Origin: Pelovirga terrestris
Lineage (GTDB): Bacteria > Desulfobacterota > Desulfuromonadia > Desulfuromonadales > Geopsychrobacteraceae
Assembly: GCF_014773365.1 (NCBI RefSeq)
Contig: NZ_JACWUN010000009.1
Span: 1-64,000, forward strand
DNA: 64,000 nucleotides
Direction of reading: 5' to 3'
The notes beneath the pieces are model-generated. The model saw only the letters and a list, made by a program, of their open reading frames with translations. It had not been told where the DNA came from and searched no databases. The translations under genes were made by a program, and so were the position numbers. Below are positions 20,544-29,058 of this stretch, one piece after another; the first letter of the stretch is position 1; each line of letters opens with the position of its first letter.

Positions 20544-20768
20544 ATGCTCGCCGAGAAAGTCTCCATCTCTCTACCTACGCCATTACTTGAATTTGTCGAG
20601 CACTATAAAGAGAGCCACGCGCTCAAAAGCCGTTCCAAGGTGATTGAGATGGCGCTGGAACGTTTGCAGCAGGAAAGCCTGGAGGCCGCCTATCGCCAGG
20701 CCGCAGCAGACGTGGATCCCGCCTTTGATGCTACCAATGCAGACGGATTGCGCAATGAAACGTGGTGA
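20544..20768 (+). CDS. Ribbon-helix-helix antitoxin (MazE-like partner)
   Basis: 74 residues: an N-terminal ribbon-helix-helix DNA-binding fold (EKVSISLPTPLLEFVEHYKESHALKSRSKVIEMALERLQQ) and a flexible acidic C-terminus likely to bind the toxin. It overlaps the toxin gene by 14 bases, has a strong AAGGAGG site and follows a palindromic operator. It should neutralise the adjacent MazF-type RNase and repress its own operon. It belongs to the RHH-type partners (MazE9/CopG-like) rather than AbrB-type MazE. It lies just downstream of the transposase element, a usual setting for mobile toxin-antitoxin modules. Confidence 0.85.
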   Translation: MLAEKVSISLPTPLLEFVEHYKESHALKSRSKVIEMALERLQQESLEAAYRQAAADVDPAFDATNADGLRNETW

Positions 20769-21090
20769 GATTTACTACGCCGATCTCAGCCCCACTCTGG
20801 GCGCTGAGATCAACAAAAAAAGGCCCGTGCTTATTGTCAGTTGCGACGCGAACAACCGTGCCGCCGAAACGGTTACCATTCTGCCGATTACTTCGAACAC
20901 GACCAGGATTTATCCCTTTGAGGTGTTTCTCAAACCGCAGGAATCAGGCCTGCCGAAACCATCCAAGGCCCAAGCCCAGCAAATTCGCACTATTTCAAAG
21001 GAACGTATTTCCGGCAAGGCTCAAGGCTGCCTTGACCGGGCACGGTTGACGGCAATTGACGCGGCGTTACGAATCCATCTGTCCTTATGA
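20755..21090 (+). CDS. mazF: MazF/PemK-family endoribonuclease toxin
   Basis: 111 residues. Family marks are the opening KRGEIYYADLSPTLGAEINK, then KRPVLIVSCDANNRAAETVTILPITSN and the later PSKAQAQQIRTISKERIS, where conserved Arg and Ser/Thr positions of MazF cluster. It cleaves mRNA at short motifs when free of antitoxin (family knowledge). The start is the ATG at 20755 inside the antitoxin gene. An in-frame start at 20644 would add 37 residues without family match and is rejected. The frame is intact. Confidence 0.9.
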   Translation: MKRGEIYYADLSPTLGAEINKKRPVLIVSCDANNRAAETVTILPITSNTTRIYPFEVFLKPQESGLPKPSKAQAQQIRTISKERISGKAQGCLDRARLTAIDAALRIHLSL

Positions 21091-21178
21091 ATTCAAGCTG
21101 CGGTGTACTACTATTGGCGTGCAAACGAAAACCTGTCTGCACACACTAAGAAAGCAATGAAAAGAGCGGGACTTGTCT

Positions 21179-21208
21179 TTGTCTGTGTCCCCCTGTTGAT
21201 GCTATAGT
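21179..21208 (+). promoter_or_regulatory. Possible sigma-70 promoter of the small membrane protein gene
   Basis: TTGTCT, an 18-base spacer and TATAGT; the predicted start is about 50 bases before the ATG at 21266. Plausible, not certain. Confidence 0.4.
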
Positions 21209-21265
21209 GCGCCGCAGATTGGCAGCTGTACCTATTTTTATAACCCAGCTTGAGGGATAACACGG

Positions 21266-21481
21266 ATGGACATTTTACAGGTCTATATGTACGGCATGCT
21301 GGCGGCAGCAGTTCTGGCCCTGGCCTGGTCATTTCTGCTGGACAAGTTCGACAACAACATGCCGCCCACCACCCGGGAGCTGATCCTTAAACTCCTGGCA
21401 CGTTTTGCCTTTCTGGCCTTCATGTTTGCCGTTATTCTGGGCTTTTTGTACCTGGCCATCGGGCTGTTCCGCACCGCGTAG
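21266..21481 (+). CDS. Small two-helix membrane protein
   Basis: 71 residues with two hydrophobic segments: about 5-25 (VYMYGMLAAAVLALAWSFLL) and about 47-67 (FAFLAFMFAVILGFLYLAIG), joined by a short charged loop with DKFDNNMPPTTREL. No family recognised. It has a GAGGGA site and a possible promoter at 21179. It lies alone between the toxin-antitoxin pair and the IscU-like gene. Confidence 0.65.
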   Translation: MDILQVYMYGMLAAAVLALAWSFLLDKFDNNMPPTTRELILKLLARFAFLAFMFAVILGFLYLAIGLFRTA

Positions 21482-21500
21482 ATCAACGCCTGCGCTGTGC

Positions 21501-21530
21501 CCCGGTGCAAGGATAGAGCTGAACAGTTAC
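21501..21530 (+). repeat. Solo end of the 145-bp dispersed repeat (copy B)
   Basis: CCCGGTGCAA followed by GGATAGAGCTGAACAGTTAC. It matches the right end of the element at 34043-34186 almost exactly. It lies about 95 bases before the IscU-like start. Confidence 0.75.
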
Positions 21531-21623
21531 ATGTTTCTTTTGGTTGCAGCGCCGCCACCATCAGGGCTAAAATCGCCTTTTTCATGCAGGGTTGTTTTTT
21601 CATCTGAACCAACGGGCAAGACT

Positions 21624-22019
21624 ATGTATACCGAAAAAGTCATGGAGCATTTCAACAATCCGCGCAACGTCGGCATCATTGCCGACCCAACGGTACTGGT
21701 CCAGGTCGGTGAACCGTCCTGCGGTGACGCCCTCTTATTGTCGCTGAAAATCGACAATGATCGGATTGTCGACGTCAAATACAAGATCTATGGCTGCGGG
21801 GCGGCCATTGCTACGGCTTCGGTCGCCAGTGAAATGGTGATGGGATTAGCCCTTGACGACGTCCTTAATAACATCACCGACCAGACGATTGCCGATGCCC
21901 TTGACGGGTTACCACCGGAAAAAATGCACTGCTCTAATATGGCGGCCGGTGCCCTGCATGGCGCGATCTGTGAATATCGCAAAACCATCGCCGCCAAACA
22001 TCCTGTTCCCGCAAACTGA
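21624..22019 (+). CDS. IscU/NifU-N-type iron-sulfur scaffold protein
   Basis: 131 residues of the IscU family, which assembles [Fe-S] clusters. The three ligand cysteines and the aspartate are in family context: C33 and D35 in GEPSCGDALLL, C58 in IYGCGAAIATAS, C103 in KMHCSNMAAGALHGAI. The opening YTEKVMEHFNNPRNVG is typical. There is no NifU C-terminal domain. No cysteine desulfurase or isc genes are adjacent, so it is an orphan scaffold here. The start is ATG 21624; the longer frame from 21405 lacks similarity and runs through a repeat. Clients could include aconitase, Nth, NadA and SfrAB in this window (inference). Confidence 0.9.
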   Translation: MYTEKVMEHFNNPRNVGIIADPTVLVQVGEPSCGDALLLSLKIDNDRIVDVKYKIYGCGAAIATASVASEMVMGLALDDVLNNITDQTIADALDGLPPEKMHCSNMAAGALHGAICEYRKTIAAKHPVPAN

Positions 22020-22050
22020 AGCAGTCGTCCCTCTCATGGAGAAAGAATAT

Positions 22051-22635
22051 ATGCTGGTTGTTCTGGCCATCTGTGCCTATCTGTTTGGTGCCATCCCGAC
22101 CGGGCTGCTTTTAACCCGTTTTTTCGGTAAAGAAGACATCCGCAAAGTCGGCAGCGGCAACATCGGTGCGACCAATGTCTACCGTGTCGCCGGACGCAAA
22201 CTGGGTCTGATTACGCTCGTTGGCGATTGTCTTAAAGGGGTCCTTCCGGTGATCCTTGCCCTGCAGGTCTTTGAACTGACGGACACGCCTCTGGCGCTGG
22301 TCGCCCTGGCTGCCTTTGTCGGCCATTGTTTTCCGGTCTATCTGGGCTTCAAAGGAGGAAAAGGCGTTGCCACCGCCCTGGGGATTTTTCTGGTACTCTC
22401 GCCGCTGGCGGTGCTGACGGCAATGGTGGTGTTTGTGTTGTTTTTGTGGCGCTGGCGCTATATTTCCCTGGCATCCATTGCTGCTGCAATCACCATCGCG
22501 CCGGCAGTCTATCTGACCACCGCCTCTCTGCCGATTTTTACTGTTACCCTGGTCGTCGCGACAATTGTCATCTGGCGCCACAAGGGCAATATCGAGCGCC
22601 TGCGTAACGGCACTGAAAATCGCTTCAGCTTTTAG
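22051..22635 (+). CDS. plsY: Acyl-phosphate:glycerol-3-phosphate acyltransferase
   Basis: Inner-membrane enzyme that acylates glycerol-3-phosphate with acyl-phosphate, the first step of phospholipid synthesis. 194 residues with multiple transmembrane helices and the three PlsY motifs: GSGNIGATNVYR, the GHCFPVYLGFKGGKGVAT segment, and the later RHKGNIERLRNGTE. Start at ATG 22051 with GGAG eight to nine bases before; an ATG at 22036 has no ribosome site. It is followed by mltG after ten bases, so the two are co-transcribed. Confidence 0.95.
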   Translation: MLVVLAICAYLFGAIPTGLLLTRFFGKEDIRKVGSGNIGATNVYRVAGRKLGLITLVGDCLKGVLPVILALQVFELTDTPLALVALAAFVGHCFPVYLGFKGGKGVATALGIFLVLSPLAVLTAMVVFVLFLWRWRYISLASIAAAITIAPAVYLTTASLPIFTVTLVVATIVIWRHKGNIERLRNGTENRFSF

Positions 22636-22645
22636 TCATCAATCT

Positions 22646-23641
22646 ATGCGGCGTTTTTTTCTTATCATTTTTCTTGTATCTGCCTTCGTTGTCGGTGGAC
22701 TGATTGTGAGCAGTTGGCGGCTACTGATCACCCCGGTTACACCACCTGGGGCGGTATCCCTTGATGTCACCCCGGGCAGCAGCCTGCAGCGGGTGGCACG
22801 TAATCTTGAGGAGCAAGGGGTCATCAGTCATGCCCTGTTGCTACGATTGCTGGCCAAATGGCATGAGCAGGAACAGCAGATTCACGCAGGACGTTACACC
22901 TTTGTTGCACCGGCAACAGCAGAAGAGGTGCTACAGCGGCTGGTACGTGGCGATGTCGACCGGGTCAGCTTGACCATTCCAGAAGGCTATACCCTACAAC
23001 AGATTATTGAACGGATTGGTGAAGAGGGGTACGGTGAGGTTGACACGTTATGGCAGCTGGCGCGCGATCCGCAGTTTATCGCCAGCCTCGGAGTTGAAGC
23101 CGACAGTCTGGAAGGCTATCTGTTTCCGGAAACCTACCGGTTTGTTCCAGGCACCAGCGAGGCGAACCTGCTGCGCATGATGGTTGAAGAATTTCAGCGC
23201 GCATTAAGCCCGGAAAATCATGAAGCAGCACGCCGCCTGGGATTATCCCTGCATGAACATGTCACCCTGGCCTCCCTGATCGAAAAAGAAACCGGCGTGG
23301 TGGCAGAGATGCCGCTAATCTCTTCGGTGTTTCATAACCGCCTGGCCATCAATATGCGGCTACAGACCGACCCGACAGTCGTCTATGGCGTTGAGGATTA
23401 TTCCGGCACCATTACGCGTCGCCACTTGAACACCCCTACCCCCTACAACACCTACATCATCTATGGTTTACCGCCGGGCCCGATTGCCAGCCCAGGCCGG
23501 GCCGCACTCCATGCTGCCGTATTCCCTGGGGAGTCAGACTACTATTATTTTGTTTCGCGCGGTGACGGCAGCCACCACTTTTCCCGCACCCTGCGCGAAC
23601 ATAACAACGCCGTTCAGAAATACCTGCGCAACCGCCGCTGA
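22646..23641 (+). CDS. mltG: Endolytic murein transglycosylase
   Basis: 331-residue YceG/MltG protein that cuts nascent glycan strands in the periplasm. It has an N-terminal membrane anchor (FFLIIFLVSAFVVGGLIV), then a LysM-like substrate domain (TIPEGYTLQQIIERI) and the catalytic domain with LEGYLFPETYRF, the catalytic Glu region ASLIEKETG and SVFHNRLAINMRLQTDPTV, ending YNTYIIYGLPPGPIASPG. Start ATG 22646; the frame extends upstream into plsY but without match. A strong terminator follows. Confidence 0.95.
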   Translation: MRRFFLIIFLVSAFVVGGLIVSSWRLLITPVTPPGAVSLDVTPGSSLQRVARNLEEQGVISHALLLRLLAKWHEQEQQIHAGRYTFVAPATAEEVLQRLVRGDVDRVSLTIPEGYTLQQIIERIGEEGYGEVDTLWQLARDPQFIASLGVEADSLEGYLFPETYRFVPGTSEANLLRMMVEEFQRALSPENHEAARRLGLSLHEHVTLASLIEKETGVVAEMPLISSVFHNRLAINMRLQTDPTVVYGVEDYSGTITRRHLNTPTPYNTYIIYGLPPGPIASPGRAALHAAVFPGESDYYYFVSRGDGSHHFSRTLREHNNAVQKYLRNRR

Positions 23642-23654
23642 AATGATTATTTCC

Positions 23655-23693
23655 TGCACAAAAAAACCCGGCAGAACCGGGCTTTTTTGTGCA
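23655..23693. terminator. Bidirectional terminator between mltG and sfrA
   Basis: Long stem TGCACAAAAAAACCCGG/CCGGGCTTTTTTGTGCA with a CAGAA loop. The A/T run inside the stem gives a U tract on either strand, serving both the plus-strand mltG and the minus-strand sfrA unit. Confidence 0.9.
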
Positions 23694-23711
23694 GAATGTG
23701 GTGAATGCCGA

Positions 23712-26261
23712 TCAGGCTCGTTCTACCTGAACCGTCGTGCGGTTATCGCCATCGGCCAGCAGGCCAGCGATACCGGTACTGCTGAAGTTGGTACTGGCAT
23801 AAATCAACCCTTTGGGAACATTCGGCGAAATGCGTACCCGGGCTACGGCCGAGGCACCGGTAGCACCCGTCACCTTGAGCTTTTCACCGTCACGCACGGC
23901 GACCTCCCCGGCATCTTCCGCGCTGATATTCAGCAGGCCTTCCGGTTCCACGTCACAGATCGCCGGAGCGAAGGCCGAGGTGGTACCAAAATGAGCCATG
24001 GACGAGCCGACCAGTAACTGCAACCCCGTGGCCTCATCCCTGGAGCTAATCGGCTGATAAACCAGACTCTTGTCAGATACTTGCCAGGCTTGCTTCAGAC
24101 TTGAGTGCCAGTCTTTGCTGGTAAAGGAAATATCCTGATAGAGGTCGGTTAACGATTGAATCTCCTGAATCACCGCATGCTGGCTATAGAGGGTGCTGGA
24201 TTGCGTCAAGCGACCCATCAGCTCAGCAAAGATCACGGCATCGCCACGACTCTCCCCCACTGGATGCACAGCCTGGCGCGCAGGACGAACCGATTGATCG
24301 AGAGAGGTGAAGCTACCCTCTTTTTCTGCAAAGGTAGCTCCCGGAAGCACGACCTTGGCCAGTCCGCTGGTCACTGAGGGGAAAATATCCTGAACAACAA
24401 GGACCTCCACCTGCTGCAGTGCTTTCAACCAGCGCACGCTATTGGGGAAAGACAGAGGATTGACCGCCGCCAGATAAAGCAGACGGATATTTCCCTCTTC
24501 GATTTCTTTAAGGATACCGTCGGCATCGAGCCCACCTTCGGGCAACGTGCACCCCCAGGCCTTCTCAAAGGCTTCTTTCTTTTTTCCATAGGGCTGATAG
24601 CCGGGCAGTGATTCGGGATAAATCCCCATATCCAACAGGCCTTGAGTGTTGCCTTTTTCGTCAAGGGGAAAGAGTCCACCTTCATGACGCAGAGCACCAC
24701 AAATAATCGCCAGGTTGCAGATCGCTGCTGCCTTGGCGACCCCGTTGATGGACCGGTGGATATCGCCACCGAACACCACCGCTACATTGGTAGCATTACC
24801 GATCATCCTGGCGGCTTCCTGCAATTGTTGCAGACTGATGCCCGTGGCACTGACAACCTGATCCAGATCAATCCCGGCCAGATCGCTTTTAAGTTCATCG
24901 AGATTTTCCACCGTAAGATTGAGATAGTCTTGATCGACCAGGTCGCTTTCCAACAGTAACTTGGCCAGACCTTGGGCCAGTTCGATATCACTACCAGGCT
25001 GATAGGTCAGTTGGCTGTTGGCAAACCGGGTCAGATGGATCCTGCGCATATTGGCAATAATCAGCTTGCCATCACCGCGGCGCACCGCATTCTGAATCTG
25101 CCAGTCAACAGCCGGGGCTTCAGCACTGGGATCAGCGCCGAAGACCAGCACCGCATCAGCGCGCCCAATCGTCTCCAGGCGATTACTGGCACCACGCAGA
25201 CCGATTCCCTTGTTGAGGGCACGCAATGACCGTAAAGCGCCAAAGCGGGCTTCAGAATCAATATTGTTGCTACCGATAGCAGCACGAAACAGTTTCTGAA
25301 ACAGATAGTTTTCTTCATTACTCAGGCGCGGCGAAGATAATCCGGCTATGGCGGCGGGACCATGGTCTTGTTTGATGCGCACAATCTCTTTGGTCAGATA
25401 GCCCAGTGCCTCATCCCAGGAGACCGTTTTGTCGCTGATCTGCGGGGCGGTTAAACGCTTGGTATTGTTGACATAGCCATAGCCGAAAAAGCCACCAATG
25501 CACAGGGTTCCCTGATTACTGGTGGTGTCATCATCTGAGGTAATCCGGTAAATTTCATTATTTTTAACATGGACATCGATCTGGCACTGGCTTGGGCACA
25601 ACGTGCAGATCGATCTGGTTTTGCACAGTTCCCATGGCCGGGCCTTAAACTTGAACGGTTTGGAGATCATCGTCCCGGTCGGGCAAACCGCAACGCAGTT
25701 GCCGCAGTAAATACAATGGTCAACGCGCTTGTCGATGTAGGCGCGGTCCCCTTTGTCATTAACAAAAAGGGCATCTGCTCCCACCAATTCATGACAGACC
25801 TTGACACATTTCTCACACATGACACAACGTGAGGGTACCTGCTGAATCAGCGGCCAATGGTCGATGGTTGGTGGGTTGACATCCTCTGACTTGAAATGTT
25901 GGCGATTGACCCCCAGTTCAAAACAGGTGTCCTGTAGATCACACTCACCGCCGGCATCACAGACCGGACAATCGAGGGGATGGTTGAGCAGAATCAACTC
26001 CATGATCTGCTTACGTGCCTTCGTCAGGGCCTCTGACTGGGTCGTGACGACAATCCCTTCCTTGACCGGGGTGTTACAGGCGGTCATGGGGCGATCGACG
26101 CCGGCAATTTCTACCGCACAGATACGACAAGCACCCGTGGTCGAAATTTTTTTCAACCAGCACAGGGTAGGGATATGAATATTCAGTTGGCGGGCAGCAT
26201 CAAGAATCGTTGCGCCGTTGGGGACGCTTACCGACTTGCCGTCTATCGTCAGGTTAACCAT
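23712..26261 (-). CDS. sfrA: SfrA-like NADPH oxidoreductase alpha subunit (NuoG-like iron-sulfur/molybdopterin-fold protein)
   Basis: 849 residues in NuoG order: N-terminal [2Fe-2S] ferredoxin domain (LCWLKKISTTGACRIC), the His/Cys-ligated cluster (NHPLDCPVCDAGGECDLQ), two [4Fe-4S] motifs (CVMCEKCVKVC and CIYCGNCVAVCP), a CTLCPSQCQIDV cluster motif, then a long molybdopterin-oxidoreductase-like domain. No other Complex I genes are nearby; instead it follows a GltD-like flavoprotein, the pairing known as SfrAB in Geobacter, a cytosolic NADPH oxidoreductase first isolated as an Fe(III) reductase and later tied to acetate metabolism. Molybdopterin binding itself is doubtful. It could alternatively be annotated NuoG. 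Confidence 0.8.
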   Translation of the reverse strand: MVNLTIDGKSVSVPNGATILDAARQLNIHIPTLCWLKKISTTGACRICAVEIAGVDRPMTACNTPVKEGIVVTTQSEALTKARKQIMELILLNHPLDCPVCDAGGECDLQDTCFELGVNRQHFKSEDVNPPTIDHWPLIQQVPSRCVMCEKCVKVCHELVGADALFVNDKGDRAYIDKRVDHCIYCGNCVAVCPTGTMISKPFKFKARPWELCKTRSICTLCPSQCQIDVHVKNNEIYRITSDDDTTSNQGTLCIGGFFGYGYVNNTKRLTAPQISDKTVSWDEALGYLTKEIVRIKQDHGPAAIAGLSSPRLSNEENYLFQKLFRAAIGSNNIDSEARFGALRSLRALNKGIGLRGASNRLETIGRADAVLVFGADPSAEAPAVDWQIQNAVRRGDGKLIIANMRRIHLTRFANSQLTYQPGSDIELAQGLAKLLLESDLVDQDYLNLTVENLDELKSDLAGIDLDQVVSATGISLQQLQEAARMIGNATNVAVVFGGDIHRSINGVAKAAAICNLAIICGALRHEGGLFPLDEKGNTQGLLDMGIYPESLPGYQPYGKKKEAFEKAWGCTLPEGGLDADGILKEIEEGNIRLLYLAAVNPLSFPNSVRWLKALQQVEVLVVQDIFPSVTSGLAKVVLPGATFAEKEGSFTSLDQSVRPARQAVHPVGESRGDAVIFAELMGRLTQSSTLYSQHAVIQEIQSLTDLYQDISFTSKDWHSSLKQAWQVSDKSLVYQPISSRDEATGLQLLVGSSMAHFGTTSAFAPAICDVEPEGLLNISAEDAGEVAVRDGEKLKVTGATGASAVARVRISPNVPKGLIYASTNFSSTGIAGLLADGDNRTTVQVERA

Positions 26262-26341
26262 AGTGTGTTCACCTCAAATACTGGCGGACGTCATTTACGG
26301 GGCGTCATTACAGACACCGCCACACCCAGCCATTGTGTTTT

Positions 26342-28369
26342 TTATTGAATGGCAATCATCGAGACCCGGTAGCAGCGCAGGCAGCGCTCAGCTTCCTGTA
26401 CCGCCACAGTGTCTGTGTAGCCGAGTTCAACCTCGTTGTAGTTTCCTTTCGCCGCCCGCTCGCGGCCATGAACTTCGGCCTGATGAAAACGATCGACAGC
26501 ATCGAGCCAGGGAACCTCTTCGTTTTTATCGTAAACGCCCAGATTTGACAGGATATCCTCGTGGAAATCCTCATCGGTCAGATAGGCCTCCCCTTCTTCG
26601 AGCCAGCGTTGAATCACCCTGGCAACGCGGTGGGCATTGCCGACACAGGCGACAACGGTCAAAGGACCGATCTCTGCATCACCAGAGGCAAAGACGCCGG
26701 CCATATCGGTGACCAGAATCCGTGACAGGGGATTGCCCATGGCATCGTTCAAATCGCGACCTTCAGCATTTTTAAGGGGCACATACTTGGTCACCACGGT
26801 GTTCCACTTGGTGATGGCAATGCCGGTGTCCTCGGTGATAAAGGAGAGCTCGGGATCCTGACCGATGGCCGGGATCAGGGTGTCGCACTCAACAACAAAC
26901 TCACTGCCTTCAACCGGTTGCGGCCGGCGGCGACCGGAGTCGTCCGGTTCTCCGAGTTCCATGCGCACACATTCAACCCCGATGACCTTGCGCTGATCGT
27001 TAACAATAATCTTTTTCGGCAGGATCAGAAACTCAAACTGCACCCCTTCCTCTTCGGCACCGTCGATTTCCCAGGAATCAGCAGGCATCTCCTTGCGCGT
27101 CCGGCGATAAAGCAGAATGGCATCTTCGGCACCCTCGCGCAGAGCAACCCGTACGCAATCAATGGCGGTATTACCACCACCGACGACACAGACCTTCTTC
27201 CCCATACCGGTCGGTCGGCCCATGTAGGCGTCACGCAGAAATTCGATACCGCCGGCCAGAAAACCCTGATAGCCGTCTTTTTCCCCTTCAACACCCATCG
27301 GTTTTGATTTATGCGCACCGGGGGCGAGCAATACGGCGTCGAATTTTTCCTTGAGTTGCGTCAAACTGATATCGCGGCCGACATGGGTATCGTAGATAAT
27401 TTCTACCCCCAGGGAGCAGATAATATCGATATCGCGCTGGAGGACATGGCGCGGCATGCGGTACGCCGGTATGCCGACGGCGATCATGCCACCGCCGAAC
27501 CCTTCGGGCAGGGATTCATAGATGGTGCAGGGATAGCCTTCCATTACCAGATAATAGGCAGCAGCAAGACCGGCCGGACCGGCACCGACAATGGCAACTT
27601 TTTTACTTTTACGCGGCTTGGGCTGCATCGGTGGTTGGTGATGATGCTTCCATTCATAATCAGAAGCCGTGCGCTTGAGCACCATGATACTGATCGGATT
27701 ATCCACATTGGCACGGCGGCAGGCCGTTTCGCAGGGGTGGGGACAGACCCTCCCACAAACTGCCGGCAGGGGCATGCTTTCACGAATCACCTCAAGGGCT
27801 TCGCCAAACTGGCGATTCTTGATGGCTTCAATGTAGGCAGGGATGTCGATGTGAGCCGGACATTTGTCCTGGCAGGGAGCCGTCAGTTTGACCTTGTAAT
27901 CAACCGCCGCTGCTTTGGGCGGCGTACCTTTGATGTAGGCGAGGTACTCATCGCGGAAGTGCTTGACCGTATCTACGATGGGAACGGCTGAACTCGGGCA
28001 CAGGGTACATTTGCAGTTTTGCAAGATTTCAGCAATCTGCTCGATGGTGTCCAGATCGCTCTGGTGCCCTTTACCGGAGACGATCCGCGCCATGGTGTCC
28101 TGCATCACGCGGGTGCCTTTTTTACCGGGTGAGCACTTGGCACAACAGAAATCTTCCTGAACCCGGCGGGCGTATTCTGCCGCCATGGCAACCACATCGA
28201 CATTAGGGTTATTGAGAATCAGGCCATCCCAGCCCATAAAGGCAGCAATTTCTTTCTGGCCATCAAAGGTTACCGGAAGTTTTTTTTGGGCGACCGGCAC
28301 TTCGGCATCACCGCCCTGGCGATTATCAACAACCTGTCTCCCCCAGCTGGAAAATGCAACTTTCGACAA
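26342..28369 (-). CDS. sfrB: SfrB-like NADPH oxidoreductase beta subunit (GltD-like flavoprotein)
   Basis: About 675 residues. The N-terminal part has several Cys clusters (CCAKCSPGKKG, CKCTLCPSS), then a GltD-like Fe-S region (CQDKCPAHIDIPAYIE, CGRVCPHPCETACRR) and two dinucleotide folds: FAD VAIVGAGPAGLAAAYYL and NAD(P) VCVVGGGNTAIDCVRVA, with ATP-like end GVFASGDAEIGPLTVVACVGN. I place the start at TTG 28369 because AAAGGAGG lies five bases before it; the open frame reaches 28504 but that part looks non-coding. It would pass electrons between NADPH and the SfrA-like partner encoded 80 bases downstream. Confidence 0.82.
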   Translation of the reverse strand: MSKVAFSSWGRQVVDNRQGGDAEVPVAQKKLPVTFDGQKEIAAFMGWDGLILNNPNVDVVAMAAEYARRVQEDFCCAKCSPGKKGTRVMQDTMARIVSGKGHQSDLDTIEQIAEILQNCKCTLCPSSAVPIVDTVKHFRDEYLAYIKGTPPKAAAVDYKVKLTAPCQDKCPAHIDIPAYIEAIKNRQFGEALEVIRESMPLPAVCGRVCPHPCETACRRANVDNPISIMVLKRTASDYEWKHHHQPPMQPKPRKSKKVAIVGAGPAGLAAAYYLVMEGYPCTIYESLPEGFGGGMIAVGIPAYRMPRHVLQRDIDIICSLGVEIIYDTHVGRDISLTQLKEKFDAVLLAPGAHKSKPMGVEGEKDGYQGFLAGGIEFLRDAYMGRPTGMGKKVCVVGGGNTAIDCVRVALREGAEDAILLYRRTRKEMPADSWEIDGAEEEGVQFEFLILPKKIIVNDQRKVIGVECVRMELGEPDDSGRRRPQPVEGSEFVVECDTLIPAIGQDPELSFITEDTGIAITKWNTVVTKYVPLKNAEGRDLNDAMGNPLSRILVTDMAGVFASGDAEIGPLTVVACVGNAHRVARVIQRWLEEGEAYLTDEDFHEDILSNLGVYDKNEEVPWLDAVDRFHQAEVHGRERAAKGNYNEVELGYTDTVAVQEAERCLRCYRVSMIAIQ

Positions 28370-28600
28370 ACCGGCCTCCTTTGACCTGCTTCGACCTCCC
28401 ACAAAAAAGGAAGGCCGAGAATCCCGTAAATAGGGAGAAAAGCCAGATTTTCTGGCAATTTTTAACGCTCTGGATCGTATACAGTATGCAGGTAGATAAC
28501 ACAAACCGGGGTTTTAAATCAAGCCAATTTTCCCGGAAAAAGAGCGGGAAACCAGCACAAAGACAAACGAAAACAGATTGTTGGGATTAGCACTGACGGC

Positions 28601-29026
28601 CTACCGGTTCCATGGCAAAAGCGGTGGCGGGTTGCTGATTAGCCACACCGCTTCAGTAGCAAAACGACCCGGCTGTTTCTGCCACTGCTGTACCCAGGTC
28701 CAACGCTCAATCCGGCTGGAGGGAAGACGATAATAGTCAAGCAGATAAACAACCTCGGCCGCACCATCACGTGCGCCCGGTTGGATATTCTGGATCTGAC
28801 TGTCCACCACGAACAGGTCGGGATCTTCCCTGAATTGCTCCAGGAACGCTGAACGCTGCTCGGTCTCAACAAATTTGGCGGCCCCGTACCAGTCCTTCCA
28901 GCGCATGGATTCAGTGAAACGCTCAGCGATCTGTGGCAGGTTGGCCGTCTCGCCGCCCGTCAGTGCCGCGCAACCGGACAACAACAAACAAACGCTAGCG
29001 AATAACAACAGAGAAAAACGGCGCAT
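28601..29026 (-). CDS. Predicted lipoprotein
   Basis: 141 residues. Signal peptide MRRFSLLLFASVCLLLSGC with lipobox LSGC (Cys19), so a lipid-anchored envelope protein. The mature part has a small mixed fold with ERFTESMRWKDWYGAAKFV and WTWVQQWQKQPGRFATEAVWLISN, reminiscent of NTF2-like small domains, but no family is assigned. It starts 32 bases after rpe, so it is probably the last gene of the def-fmt-rsmB-rpe operon. Confidence 0.75.
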   Translation of the reverse strand: MRRFSLLLFASVCLLLSGCAALTGGETANLPQIAERFTESMRWKDWYGAAKFVETEQRSAFLEQFREDPDLFVVDSQIQNIQPGARDGAAEVVYLLDYYRLPSSRIERWTWVQQWQKQPGRFATEAVWLISNPPPLLPWNR

Positions 29027-29058
29027 GAGGCTCTCCCTTTATTTTTGAGCAAATTGAA

